Origin: Deltaproteobacteria bacterium
Lineage (GTDB): Bacteria > Desulfobacterota > Desulfobulbia > Desulfobulbales > Desulfobulbaceae
Assembly (NCBI GenBank): GCA_024277485.1
Contig: JAJRVA010000113.1
Location: 1 to 16,732, forward strand
Length of the DNA stretch: 16,732 nt
Direction: 5' to 3'
Below, piece by piece: positions 1 to 7,211 of this stretch (position 1 is the first letter of the stretch; the number at the start of each line of letters is the position of its first letter). The notes below the pieces were generated by a model. It worked only from the letters and a program-made list of their open reading frames with translations, had not been told where the DNA came from and ran no database searches. The position numbers and the translations under genes are program-made.

Positions 1-449
1 TCAGGGAAATGGGTTCCGGCACGGACCTGCTCTCCCCCCGGATGTGGAAGACCCTTATCCAGCCCAACCTGACCAGGGTCTTTGACGCCATCTCCATCCC
101 TTCGGTCAACCATATCTGCGGCTCGACCGATATGATTATCGAGATGATGCACGAGTGCGGCGCCGATGCCTTAAGCGTTGACCAGAAAAACGATATTGTC
201 GCAACCAGGGAAAAGCTGGGCAGTGATGTGCTCATCCTTGGCAACTTTGACCCGTATGGAACCCTGACCACTCTGGAAGATACCGGTGAAGTGAAAAAGG
301 TCATAAAAAAATGCATAGACGACGGGGTCGACTCCGTCTGGCCGGGATGTGATATCTGGCCGGATGTCAGAAAAGAAAACATGGAAACCTATGTTCAGAC
401 TGTACAGGAATATGGCCGGAAACCCTCACCGGCAGTACAACGAATCTAA
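1..449 (+). CDS. MtaA/MtbA-like UroD-fold corrinoid methyltransferase, 3' part (5' end outside window)
   Basis: This is the C-terminal part of a uroporphyrinogen-decarboxylase-fold methyltransferase of the MtaA/MtbA/CmuA type. These enzymes move a methyl group between a corrinoid protein and a thiol or another acceptor. The reading frame is already open at base 3 (R-E before the first ATG at 9), so the gene enters from the left and that ATG is internal. Counting from that ATG, the zinc-ligand signature is visible as His35-Ile-Cys37-Gly, and the third ligand is Cys114 in PGCDIWP. This is the full H-x-C...C set expected of an active zinc methyltransferase, unlike the second UroD-fold gene at 4626. 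The stop TAA lies 12 nt before the corrinoid protein gene, so the two are co-transcribed. The family call is firm; the substrate cannot be told from this part. Confidence 0.88.
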   Translation, partial: REMGSGTDLLSPRMWKTLIQPNLTRVFDAISIPSVNHICGSTDMIIEMMHECGADALSVDQKNDIVATREKLGSDVLILGNFDPYGTLTTLEDTGEVKKVIKKCIDDGVDSVWPGCDIWPDVRKENMETYVQTVQEYGRKPSPAVQRI

Positions 450-461
450 AGGAGAGAAAAC

Positions 462-1139
462 ATGCCGACAAAAGAAGAAATCCTGGAAGAGTTGAAAGAG
501 GCTGTCATCGAGTATGAAGAAGACGACTGCAGGGATGCTGCCCAGAAGGTTCTGGACAATCCGGACGTGATAACCCCCATGGAAGGAGTGCTGGACGGTC
601 TTGCCGCCGGCATGGAGAAAGTGGGCGAGCTCTTTGATTCCCATGAGTACTTTGTCCCCGAGGTATTGATGTGCGCCGATGCCCTGTATGCCGGGCTTGA
701 TGTCCTCAGGCCGCATATCACGGTAAAGGAAAAAGGGCCGCGCGCCTCGGTCGTCCTGGGCAGTGTGCAGGGCGATGTCCATGATATCGGCAAAAACCTG
801 GTCAAGATGATGTTTGACATCGCCGGCTGGGAGGTGCATGACCTGGGCCGTGACGTGCCCCTCGAGGAGTTCGTCGAAAAACAGCTCAGTACCGGTTCCG
901 ATGTCCTGGCCATGTCCGCCATGATGACCACCACCATGCTGGGCATGAAAAAGGTTATCGCCATGGTGAAGGAAAAGAACCCGGACTGCCTGATCATGCT
1001 GGGTGGCGCACCGCTGACCCGGGACGTGGCCAACCTGTTCGGGGCTGACGGCTATGCCGAATCGGCAGGCAATGCCGTGTCCGAGGGCATCAAGATGATC
1101 AGTAATCTGAGAAAATATGAAAAAGGTGAGGTTGAGTAG
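462..1139 (+). CDS. Corrinoid (cobalamin-binding) protein of a methyltransferase system, MtaC/MtbC/MttC-like
   Basis: This 225-residue protein has the usual size of a methyltransferase corrinoid protein. Residues about 1-90 form the helical B12-binding-2 cap domain, with the typical stretch EYFVPEVLM at 62-70. Residues about 93-215 form the Rossmann-type cobalamin domain. The base-off/His-on signature D105-V-H107-D108-I-G110 is intact, so His107 should be the lower axial cobalt ligand. GGAP near 187-190 is the usual later motif in the fold. It carries the methyl group between the substrate methyltransferase and the acceptor methyltransferase. AAGGAGAG just upstream of the ATG is a good ribosome binding site. 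It stops at TAG; translation past the TAG gives nothing protein-like, so I do not read it as pyrrolysine. The partners are the flanking methyltransferase and the downstream reductive activator. Its specificity (methanol, methylamine, methoxyl and so on) cannot be deduced from sequence alone. Confidence 0.93.
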   Translation: MPTKEEILEELKEAVIEYEEDDCRDAAQKVLDNPDVITPMEGVLDGLAAGMEKVGELFDSHEYFVPEVLMCADALYAGLDVLRPHITVKEKGPRASVVLGSVQGDVHDIGKNLVKMMFDIAGWEVHDLGRDVPLEEFVEKQLSTGSDVLAMSAMMTTTMLGMKKVIAMVKEKNPDCLIMLGGAPLTRDVANLFGADGYAESAGNAVSEGIKMISNLRKYEKGEVE

Positions 1140-1258
1140 CGCCGGTACCGGCCCCGGTAAAGAACCGTAACCGTTCATGAGGGGCAGGAACTGGCACTAA
1201 CCGCCAGGCAGTATTCACCCATAGCAAGCGGTCGCAGGGACATTCTGCGGAGCGCAAC

Positions 1259-1348
1259 ATGCAAAAGCGTCGGGATTTCCTCGACGATGTGGGAACCACG
1301 TGCGTGGTGAGCGATATGGTCTGGCTGACACAGGAGTATTTTCCATAA
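1259..1348 (+). CDS. Possible 29-residue small ORF in the corrinoid protein-activator gap
   Basis: The 222-bp gap between the corrinoid protein and its activator holds a short frame starting ATG at 1259, with GGAG 6 nt upstream (1249-1252). Its TAA (1346-1348) overlaps the AAGGAG ribosome binding site of the next gene. The peptide starts MQKRRDFLDDVG and contains CVVSDMVWL. I recognise no family, and it could be chance or the relic of a larger gene. Apart from this, the gap shows no recognisable cobalamin riboswitch and no clear promoter. Confidence 0.18.
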   Translation: MQKRRDFLDDVGTTCVVSDMVWLTQEYFP

Positions 1349-1361
1349 GGAGCAGAAATAC

Positions 1362-3458
1362 ATGGATGACAATAAGGCCATGGTCATTTTCCAGCCTTCC
1401 GGGCGCCGGGGCGAGGTGCGGAAAGGCATTAACATAATAGAGGCTTCACGGCTGTTAGGGGTGGACATCGAGGCCCTGTGCGGCGAAAAAAAGGTCTGCG
1501 GAAAATGCGTCGTGCGCATCGAAGAAGGCCATTTTGAAAAGTATAACATTCAGTCCGGCGCCGACCATGTCAGCCCGTGGCAGGAGGAAGAGGCAAAGTT
1601 CATCAACGAGGAACGGAGGGAAAAAGGGTTCCGCCTGGCATGTGTTGCAAAAATACAGGACGACATTCTTGTCTTTGTGCCTGAAGAGTCCAGGGCCGGA
1701 AAACAGATCGTCAGCAAGGCGGCCCGCGATATCAGGATTGACCACGATCCGGCGGTACGGGTGTATACGGTCCAGCTTGAAAAACCCTCCTTTGAGGACA
1801 AAACCGGTGATTTTGAACGGCTGTGCAACGGGCTTGAGCGGGAATACGGCCTGACAGGCCTCACCATTGACATCGTTGCCCTTCGCAAACTGCCGTCTGT
1901 CCTGCGGGAAGGAAACTGGCTTGTAACCGTCAGTGTCTGGAACGGCAGGGAAATTATCCGCACCCGCCCGGGCGGCCATGAGTGCGCCTACGGGATTGCC
2001 ATTGATGTCGGCACCACCACCTGCGCCGCCTATCTCTGCAACATGCAGACCATGGAGGTCCTTGCCACGGCCTCGCTGATGAATCCGCAGTGTAAATACG
2101 GTGAAGATGTCATGGCCAGGATCACCTTCCACATGACAACGCCGGACGGCCTGCAGAGGATGAGCGACGATATCATTGAAGGCATCAACGAGCTTATCGG
2201 CAAGGCCGTCGCTGCCACGCACCCTGAAAAGAAAAAGGTCAGGAAGAAAAAAGGTGAAGACGATCCTGATGAGTTTGTCGAGGTCATCGAGGAGGGTAAA
2301 ACATATCTCCGTCTCAGCATGGAAGATATCGAGGACATCACCATCGGCTTTAACACCGCCATGCACCATATCCTGCTGGGCCTTAACCCGGAATACGTCG
2401 GCCTGGCGCCTTTCCCGCCGGTTATCCACCACAGCCTTGACATCAAGGCACGGGATCTCAAGATCAACATCAATGACTCCTCCTACATCTTTGCCCTGCC
2501 CAATGAGGCCGGTTTTGTGGGCGGAGACAATGTCGGCGTACTCATTGCCGAGGAGCCCTATAAACATGATGAGGTCCAGCTGATTATCGACATCGGCACC
2601 AACGGCGAACTGGTCCTGGGCAACAGGCACAAACTTGTTTCTTCATCGTGTGCCACCGGCCCGGCCATGGAAGGCGCCCAGTTGGCCTTTGGCATGCGTG
2701 CCGCGCCGGGGGCCATCGAGAGAATCGAGATAGATCCGGTGACGCATGATGTCGACTACAAGGTCATCGGCCGCGAGGCGACCCGGAAATTCTCCAAACC
2801 CGAGGAAATGAAAGCCAAGGGCATCTGCGGTTCAGGAATTCTCGATGTCCTGGCTGAGCTCTACAGTTCAGGCGTAATTACCAAGACCGGTGTGTTCAAC
2901 AAAAAAGCGCTGAAAAACAATCCCCGCTTCCGCAAGAATCCGGACACCAGGCAGCCCGAATTTGTGCTGGCCTGGAAGGAAGAGTCCAGCATCGGCAAGG
3001 ATATTGTCATCACCCAGAAGGATGTCCGCCAGATTCAATTGGCCAAGGGCGCCCTGTACGCGGGATGCAAGCTGATGATGAAACGGATGGGCATTGAAAA
3101 GGTGGACAAGGTGAAGATCGCCGGCGCCTTCGGAACCCATGTTGATCGTACCAAGGCCCTGGTCATGGGACTCTTCCCGGACTGCAAGGTGGAGAATATC
3201 TTCGGGGTCGGCAATGCCGCCGGCGACGGCTGCCGGGCCGCGCTTCTGAATGTCCGGAAGCGTGCCGAGGCCAACTGGTGCTCCAGGAATGTTGAATACC
3301 TGGAGCTGACCGTGGAACCTACATTTGAGCAGGACTTCATGGAGGCCATGCAGCTGCCGCACATGAATGACGAATTTCCACACCTTGAAGGCGTTGTGCC
3401 TGACTATGTTCTGAACCAAGGCCCGAAAGGCCCGGTAATTCCAGATAAAAAAGAATGA
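1362..3458 (+). CDS. RACo-like reductive activator of corrinoid proteins (2Fe-2S ferredoxin + DUF4445 ASKHA ATPase)
   Basis: This 698-residue protein belongs to the RACo/AcsV family, which uses ATP hydrolysis to reduce accidentally oxidised Co(II) corrinoid back to Co(I). Residues 1-100 form an N-terminal plant-type [2Fe-2S] ferredoxin domain with ligands Cys40, Cys46, Cys49 and Cys94. A linker and middle domain run to about 205. The C-terminal ASKHA fold carries phosphate-binding loops D216-V-G-T-T-T and D411-I-G-T-N-G-E, plus CATGPAMEGA at 431-440. A strongly charged stretch at 289-313 (lysine run, then acidic run) looks like a surface insertion in the ASKHA domain. AAGGAG at 1347-1352 with 9 nt spacing supports the ATG at 1362. 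Its position directly after the corrinoid protein gene identifies the likely client. Confidence 0.93.
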   Translation: MDDNKAMVIFQPSGRRGEVRKGINIIEASRLLGVDIEALCGEKKVCGKCVVRIEEGHFEKYNIQSGADHVSPWQEEEAKFINEERREKGFRLACVAKIQDDILVFVPEESRAGKQIVSKAARDIRIDHDPAVRVYTVQLEKPSFEDKTGDFERLCNGLEREYGLTGLTIDIVALRKLPSVLREGNWLVTVSVWNGREIIRTRPGGHECAYGIAIDVGTTTCAAYLCNMQTMEVLATASLMNPQCKYGEDVMARITFHMTTPDGLQRMSDDIIEGINELIGKAVAATHPEKKKVRKKKGEDDPDEFVEVIEEGKTYLRLSMEDIEDITIGFNTAMHHILLGLNPEYVGLAPFPPVIHHSLDIKARDLKININDSSYIFALPNEAGFVGGDNVGVLIAEEPYKHDEVQLIIDIGTNGELVLGNRHKLVSSSCATGPAMEGAQLAFGMRAAPGAIERIEIDPVTHDVDYKVIGREATRKFSKPEEMKAKGICGSGILDVLAELYSSGVITKTGVFNKKALKNNPRFRKNPDTRQPEFVLAWKEESSIGKDIVITQKDVRQIQLAKGALYAGCKLMMKRMGIEKVDKVKIAGAFGTHVDRTKALVMGLFPDCKVENIFGVGNAAGDGCRAALLNVRKRAEANWCSRNVEYLELTVEPTFEQDFMEAMQLPHMNDEFPHLEGVVPDYVLNQGPKGPVIPDKKE

Positions 3459-3495
3459 ATTCAGTGTGTTTCGGGAGGAACAGACCAGGGGAACC

Positions 3496-3816
3496 ATGCA
3501 GGAAAAAGTAACTGTTTCCGTAAGCCCGGGGATCTGCGGATTTACCTGCCGGGTAACTGCCAGCCGCACCTCAAAAAAAACTGCGGCCATCGAGATCATC
3601 GGCTCGGAGTGCGAGATGATCAACGAACTTGCCGCACACCTCCGGGAACTGACCATGCAGGATCTTTTTCAGCCGCATACCGTCAATCCCGTTTTCATCT
3701 GTACGGAACAGGCCAGCTGCCATCTCTGCTGCCCGGTTCCCATTGCCGTCATCAAGGTGGCAGAGGTAGCGCTGGAACTGGCACTGCCGCAGGACGTCCA
3801 GATTCGTTTTGAGTAA
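3496..3816 (+). CDS. Small cysteine-rich protein of unknown function (DUF6951-like)
   Basis: This is a 106-residue soluble protein without a signal peptide or membrane segment. It has conserved-looking SPGICGFTC near the N-terminus (Cys14, Cys18), Cys39 in SECEMI, Cys69, and a dense Cys75-x2-Cys78-Cys79-Pro cluster, followed by a hydrophobic helix and ALPQDV. From memory this layout matches small proteins found beside corrinoid methyltransferase genes in methanogens and sulfate reducers (annotated DUF6951); that family assignment is unverified. I chose the ATG at 3496. A GTG at 3466 in the same frame would add ten uncharged-looking residues and has no ribosome binding site; GGGAGG at 3473-3478 precedes the ATG, though somewhat far away. 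The cysteines suggest metal, cofactor or corrinoid-related binding, which is inference. It sits 37 nt after the activator gene, in the same operon. Confidence 0.75.
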   Translation: MQEKVTVSVSPGICGFTCRVTASRTSKKTAAIEIIGSECEMINELAAHLRELTMQDLFQPHTVNPVFICTEQASCHLCCPVPIAVIKVAEVALELALPQDVQIRFE

Positions 3817-3831
3817 CCACGAGAGACAGTT

Positions 3832-4467
3832 ATGGCTGGTACAAAGAAAAAAATCATCGCCTTTTCGAAACCGGACAAGGACCAAAAAACCTCCTTCCGA
3901 AAAGAACTCTCTCTTCCGGATGATCTTCTGCAGCGTCTTTCCGATAAGGGGAAGGAGTATGGTATCGAAACCATCATGCCTTTCGGGGTGGAAAAATTCG
4001 AGCTTGGCGAATGGGTGGGGCTCAAATGCCGATACGGCTGTTCCCTGTACGGGACCAACTGGTCATGCCCCCCGGCTACCCCGGAGCTTTCCAGAGTCCG
4101 GGCGATTCTGGCCGAATATTCCACTGCTCTCCTCCTGGTCGGCTCCCGCAAAACAACTCATTTTTACCGCAACAACAACAAAAAGAGAAGCGAACAGGTC
4201 CGTTACTGGAAGGGGACTGTCAGCCTGGAGAGGCAGCTTTTTCTTGAAGGATACGATAAGGCCTTCAGCCTGGTGTCCGGAGCCTGTTCGCTGTGCAGGG
4301 AATGTGCTTATCCCGATGCCTGCCGTTTTCCGACAGAAAAGAGACCGACTATTGAGTCCCTGTCCATTGATGTCATCGGGACCCTCAAAAACCTGGGGAT
4401 AAACACCAGGGTGGCCAAAGATCCAAACGAACTGTTTAAATATTATGCCGTGATCCTTCTGGTTTGA
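3832..4467 (+). CDS. DUF2284 family metal-binding protein
   Basis: This 211-residue protein has the DUF2284 pattern. A first cysteine group, Cys66-x3-Cys70...Cys79 in CRYGCSLYGTNWSCPP, is followed by a ferredoxin-like group Cys152-x2-Cys155-x2-Cys158-x5-Cys164 in the segment SGACSLCRECAYPDACRFP. These are likely iron-sulfur or other metal ligands. The biochemical role of the family is unknown; members are repeatedly found beside corrinoid methyltransferase and Wood-Ljungdahl genes. The N-terminal ~25 residues are basic and have no hydrophobic core, so the protein is cytoplasmic. It starts 15 nt after the preceding gene with a weak GAGAG ribosome binding site. The TGA at its end was tested as a Sec codon and rejected, because no family-like sequence follows. 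The family call is secure; the function is open. Confidence 0.88.
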   Translation: MAGTKKKIIAFSKPDKDQKTSFRKELSLPDDLLQRLSDKGKEYGIETIMPFGVEKFELGEWVGLKCRYGCSLYGTNWSCPPATPELSRVRAILAEYSTALLLVGSRKTTHFYRNNNKKRSEQVRYWKGTVSLERQLFLEGYDKAFSLVSGACSLCRECAYPDACRFPTEKRPTIESLSIDVIGTLKNLGINTRVAKDPNELFKYYAVILLV

Positions 4468-4625
4468 TGGCAGAACATACAAAAGAAGCCTGAAACAATA
4501 CAGAGGAAGCAGAAAGCCGTTTGCGCGTAAACTGAAACCTTTCATCATGAAAAGGGGGTGATTGCCGGCAAAAAAACCAGTCAGAAACCTTGTTTTTACA
4601 AAAATGACAAAACAGGAGATTTTCA
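4468..4625 (+). other. Intergenic gap with ribosome binding site for the UroD-fold selenoprotein gene
   Basis: This 158-bp gap is A-rich and holds no ORF of note. An imperfect hairpin around CCTTT...AAAGG (near 4540-4557) is too weak to call a terminator. AGGAGA at 4614-4619, six nt before the ATG at 4626, is a good ribosome binding site. I see no convincing -35/-10 pair. Confidence 0.4.
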
Positions 4626-5660
4626 ATGGCGAAACAAAAATTTATCGATGCAGTAAGAGGAAAAAGGACGGAGACTGCGCCCTGGGTGCCCTATGCAGGC
4701 GTCCACTGCGCATTTCTCATCAATGAGCCGGCTGACAAGTACCTGCAGGATCCCGCTACCCTGGCCAGGGGGCTTGTTGAAACCGCAAAAAAATACAAGG
4801 CCGATGGGATACCGCTGGTCTTCGACCTCTCCATTGAAGCGCATGCGCTGGGATGTGAACTCAAATGGTGGCCGGACAATGTTCCGTCAGTAACCACGCA
4901 TCCCTGCTCAGACAAGACTCCTGAAGAGGCCGGCCTCACCATGCCGACCAGGGAATCCGGCCGCTGGCCCACTATTTTCGAGGCTGCCAGGATCGCAAAA
5001 CCGCAACTCGATGAACTTGACTGCGCCCTGATCGGCGGGCTCTGCGGTCCCCTGACCCTGGCTTCTCACCTGGCCGGTGTGCGCATCTTCACCGATGTCT
5101 ACAAAAACAAGGACTTTGCCCAGGCTGTCTGTGAGTTCGCCGGCAGGGTCGGGGCTGTCTCCGCCGGCTTTTACGCGGAGATGGGATGCGAGGTCATTGC
5201 CATCATCGACCCGGTTGCCTCCCAGATCAAGTCAGAGACCTTCAAGGAATTTGTCAGCCCCAATGTAACGGATGCGATCCGGACCATCAATGATGCGGGC
5301 TGCACCTCCGACTTCTTCATCTGCGGCGACGCCACCAAGGTGCTCAAAGATGTATGCGAACTGAATACGCACGGCTTTGCCATTGATGAACAGCTCAACA
5401 TGAATTTTGTCCGCGACCTGGCCAGGGAGCATGGCAAGGGATTCGGCGGCAACCTGAAGCTGACCCTGGCCCTGAGCCTGGGGCTGCTGTCACCAAGGGA
5501 GGATGCCATTGTCAGCCTGTCGGCAGGCGGCCACGTCGGCTATACTTTCGCCCCTGGCTGAGACATGCCCTATGATGTTCCGGCGGAACATTTAGCGCAG
5601 GTCCTCGAAGCAAAGGAATGGTATGAGACCTATTACGCCAAGTATCCAGAGTCTTGGTAA
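4626..5660 (+). CDS. UroD-fold methyltransferase-like selenoprotein (Sec312 encoded by TGA 5559-5561)
   Basis: This is a second UroD-fold protein, related to MtaA/MtbA/CmuA methyltransferases. Conventional reading stops after 311 residues at the TGA, in ...YTFAPG. The same frame then continues for 32 codons to TAA at 5658-5660, beginning D-M-P-Y-D-V-P-A-E-H-L. That extension is exactly the family C-terminus after the third zinc ligand: relatives read G-C-D-(I/M)-P..., and the upstream gene in this window has PGCDIWP. So TGA replaces the catalytic-site cysteine, giving G-U-D-M-P and a 344-residue protein. A perfect 7-bp hairpin (5575-5591) follows as a SECIS candidate. The usual H-x-C zinc motif is here Phe231-Ile-Cys233, so the histidine ligand is lost. 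The set F...C...U suggests different metal chemistry or a changed reaction. AGGAGA lies 6 nt before the ATG. The alternative, a nonsense-mutated pseudogene, is less likely given the conserved tail and hairpin. Confidence 0.87.
5575..5591 (+). promoter_or_regulatory. SECIS-like stem-loop after the TGA of the UroD-fold gene
   Basis: A perfect 7-bp stem ATGTTCC / GGAACAT encloses the loop GGC, starting 13 nt after the TGA at 5559-5561. Bacterial SECIS elements are short stem-loops within the coding sequence just downstream of UGA, with guanine in the apical loop; this fits in position and shape. SelB binding is inferred. Confidence 0.72.
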
Positions 5661-5683
5661 AATTTAACGAGGAGGATACTATA

Positions 5684-6073
5684 ATGGCTGAAAAAATAAG
5701 AATTGACGTGTTGACCCTGGACAGCGTTCAGTGTGCTGCCTGCGGCTACATGATGGAATCCATTGCAGCCCTGCCTGAAGAGGTACAGGGAATGATCGAG
5801 TATTCTGAATGGTCGATCAAGAACAAGGAAGGAATCGGTAAATTCATGGAACTGAAGGGAAAGGTCCTTCCCACCATCTGCATAGAGGGAGATTGCGTGT
5901 TTGAGAGTATCATTCCGCAATATGAGGAACTCATCGATGAGATGGTGAAACGCGCCCCCACAGAGACCATACGGGAGACTCTGGGTTCCTTGCGTGAAAA
6001 AGGATTTGACTTCAGCAAGATTCAGCAGAATCTTGAGAAAGCCGGCGCCGGGCAGAAAACGAAGGCAGGTTGA
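5684..6073 (+). CDS. Small thioredoxin-like CxxC protein
   Basis: This is a 129-residue cytoplasmic protein with a short thioredoxin-like fold: beta strand IRIDVLTL, then redox motif Cys17-Ala-Ala-Cys20-Gly-Tyr-Met at the start of a helix, then LPEEVQ, a second strand before EW at 47-48, and the cis-Pro-like LPTICIEG followed by FESIIP. The last ~40 residues are a helical tail absent from its two paralogues in this window (14593 and 14939). GGAGGA at 5671-5676, seven nt before the ATG, fixes the start; an upstream TTG at 5654 overlaps the selenoprotein stop. It begins 23 nt after the UroD-fold selenoprotein, so a redox role for that enzyme is plausible, such as keeping its thiol/selenol reduced. 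It is the last gene before the terminator at 6095-6136. The family is redox-active by motif; substrate unknown. Confidence 0.82.
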   Translation: MAEKIRIDVLTLDSVQCAACGYMMESIAALPEEVQGMIEYSEWSIKNKEGIGKFMELKGKVLPTICIEGDCVFESIIPQYEELIDEMVKRAPTETIRETLGSLREKGFDFSKIQQNLEKAGAGQKTKAG

Positions 6074-6094
6074 ATCCTTATCGCCTTCGGGTTT

Positions 6095-6136
6095 GACTGG
6101 AAACCGGCGTCTGCAGGTTTCCAGTCCTTCTTTTTT
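6095..6136 (+). terminator. Strong intrinsic terminator after the thioredoxin-like gene
   Basis: A perfect 11-bp stem GACTGGAAACC (6095-6105) / GGTTTCCAGTC (6116-6126) has a 10-nt loop and is followed by a T-rich tract ending at 6136. It closes the corrinoid cluster 21 nt after the TGA of the preceding gene. The CobW-type gene downstream must depend on read-through or on a promoter I could not identify. Confidence 0.85.
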
Positions 6137-6170
6137 CACCTGAATCAGGAGCAGGAAAAATCAGGCACAA

Positions 6171-7211
6171 ATGAACAACACCACGACCGTTCTACTCATT
6201 ACGGGTTTTTTAGGCAGCGGCAAGACCACCTTTTTGAACCGGATCATTGATCACTTTCCCCGGGACCGGAAACTCACCATCCTGATGAACGAGTTCGGTG
6301 AAATAGGTGTTGACGGGACCCTGGTGGAAGGTGATGATATCGATATGATGGAGATAAGCCGGGGTTCCATCTTCTGTGTCTGCGTCAAGACTGATTTTAT
6401 CAAGGGACTGTACGAGTTGAATTCCACCATCCGGCCGGATGTCCTGATCATCGAATCCACCGGGGTGGCCAACCCGTCTGATCTGAAACGGGACCTCAAG
6501 CTGCCGATTTTCAATAACCGTTTTGACTTTGCCGAACAGTTCTGTATCATTGATGCAGCCCACTTCCTGGAAGCGTACGACACCTTTGCCTCGGTTGAAA
6601 AACAGCTGGAAACATCCACCGTGTTCATCATCAACAAGACCGACCTTGCCGGCAGGGAGCTGACCGCAAAGGTGAAACAGGTTGTCCGGGAAAACCACCC
6701 TGATCCCCGGTTTTTTGAAACCACCTTTGCCGACATCCCGCTGGAAACCTTTCCCTACCTTGCCGGAAAAGATACTGGCGGCAAGGAGAGTGGCCGGCCG
6801 GAGGCATCCCCTGTATCACCCCTGTCGGCAGAGGAACTCGATGCATTCATTGATGATCTTCTGGACCAGCCGGATCTCGAAACAACCCCGCCTGACCAGC
6901 TGGTCTCAATAACCTATACATGGCACGGGGATGACCTTGCAGAGATTGAAAAAATGGTTAAAGAACTCCCCCCTGACGTGATCCGCGCCAAGGGATTTGT
7001 ACGTGAAAAGGGAAAGGTCCACCTGTTCAGCTATGTCATGGGCGACTGGTCCATTGAACCATCCCCCAGGGATGCGGCGGACATCAAGCACCTGAACATG
7101 GTGGTTTTTATCGGGGGACTTGACGCCATGGACACCATCGCCAAGGCCGTTGCCACCGGAAAATGGTCTGCCGGCAATGTTCTCCAGCCCATGGACCGGC
7201 ATGTGAAATAA
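6171..7211 (+). CDS. CobW/COG0523-family GTP-binding protein (variant metal motif)
   Basis: This 346-residue G3E-family GTPase contains Walker A GFLGSGKTT (12-20), the switch region around EFGEIGVDG (41-49), ESTG (95-98) and NKTD (155-158), followed by a CobW C-terminal domain from about residue 238 (VSITYTW...). These proteins act as metal or cofactor chaperones (zinc, cobalt/B12, iron). The usual CxCC metal-binding motif is degenerate here: the equivalent stretch is G65-S-I-F-C69-V-C71, keeping one of the three positions plus an extra nearby cysteine. Its position beside zinc- and cobalamin-dependent methyltransferase genes suggests it loads zinc or supports corrinoid handling; this is inference. 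The ribosome binding site is weak (AGG at 6162-6164). Its 3' end overlaps by 8 bp the truncated mazF remnant on the other strand. Confidence 0.9.
   Translation: MNNTTTVLLITGFLGSGKTTFLNRIIDHFPRDRKLTILMNEFGEIGVDGTLVEGDDIDMMEISRGSIFCVCVKTDFIKGLYELNSTIRPDVLIIESTGVANPSDLKRDLKLPIFNNRFDFAEQFCIIDAAHFLEAYDTFASVEKQLETSTVFIINKTDLAGRELTAKVKQVVRENHPDPRFFETTFADIPLETFPYLAGKDTGGKESGRPEASPVSPLSAEELDAFIDDLLDQPDLETTPPDQLVSITYTWHGDDLAEIEKMVKELPPDVIRAKGFVREKGKVHLFSYVMGDWSIEPSPRDAADIKHLNMVVFIGGLDAMDTIAKAVATGKWSAGNVLQPMDRHVK

Noticed and set aside
1137..1139. TAG after the corrinoid protein as a pyrrolysine codon
   Set aside because: The corrinoid protein is complete, and the frame beyond TAG closes within a few codons. 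The TAG at 12894-12896 likewise follows a complete MvhD.
1140..1361. Cobalamin riboswitch before the activator gene
   Set aside because: No B12-box-like sequence or matching secondary structure could be recognised.
426..2630. Long - strand frames opposite the corrinoid protein and activator genes
   Set aside because: They mirror strongly supported + strand genes, show no family motifs and have no ribosome binding sites; they are by-products of codon bias.
3456..4467. TGA stops of the RACo-like gene (3456-3458) and the DUF2284 gene (4465-4467) as further Sec codons
   Set aside because: Reading through gives short, non-family sequence, and both proteins are already complete. The TGA at 6071-6073 was rejected for the same reason.
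4535..4560. Terminator between the DUF2284 gene and the UroD-fold selenoprotein gene
   Set aside because: The hairpin is short with a bulge and has no T-tract after it.
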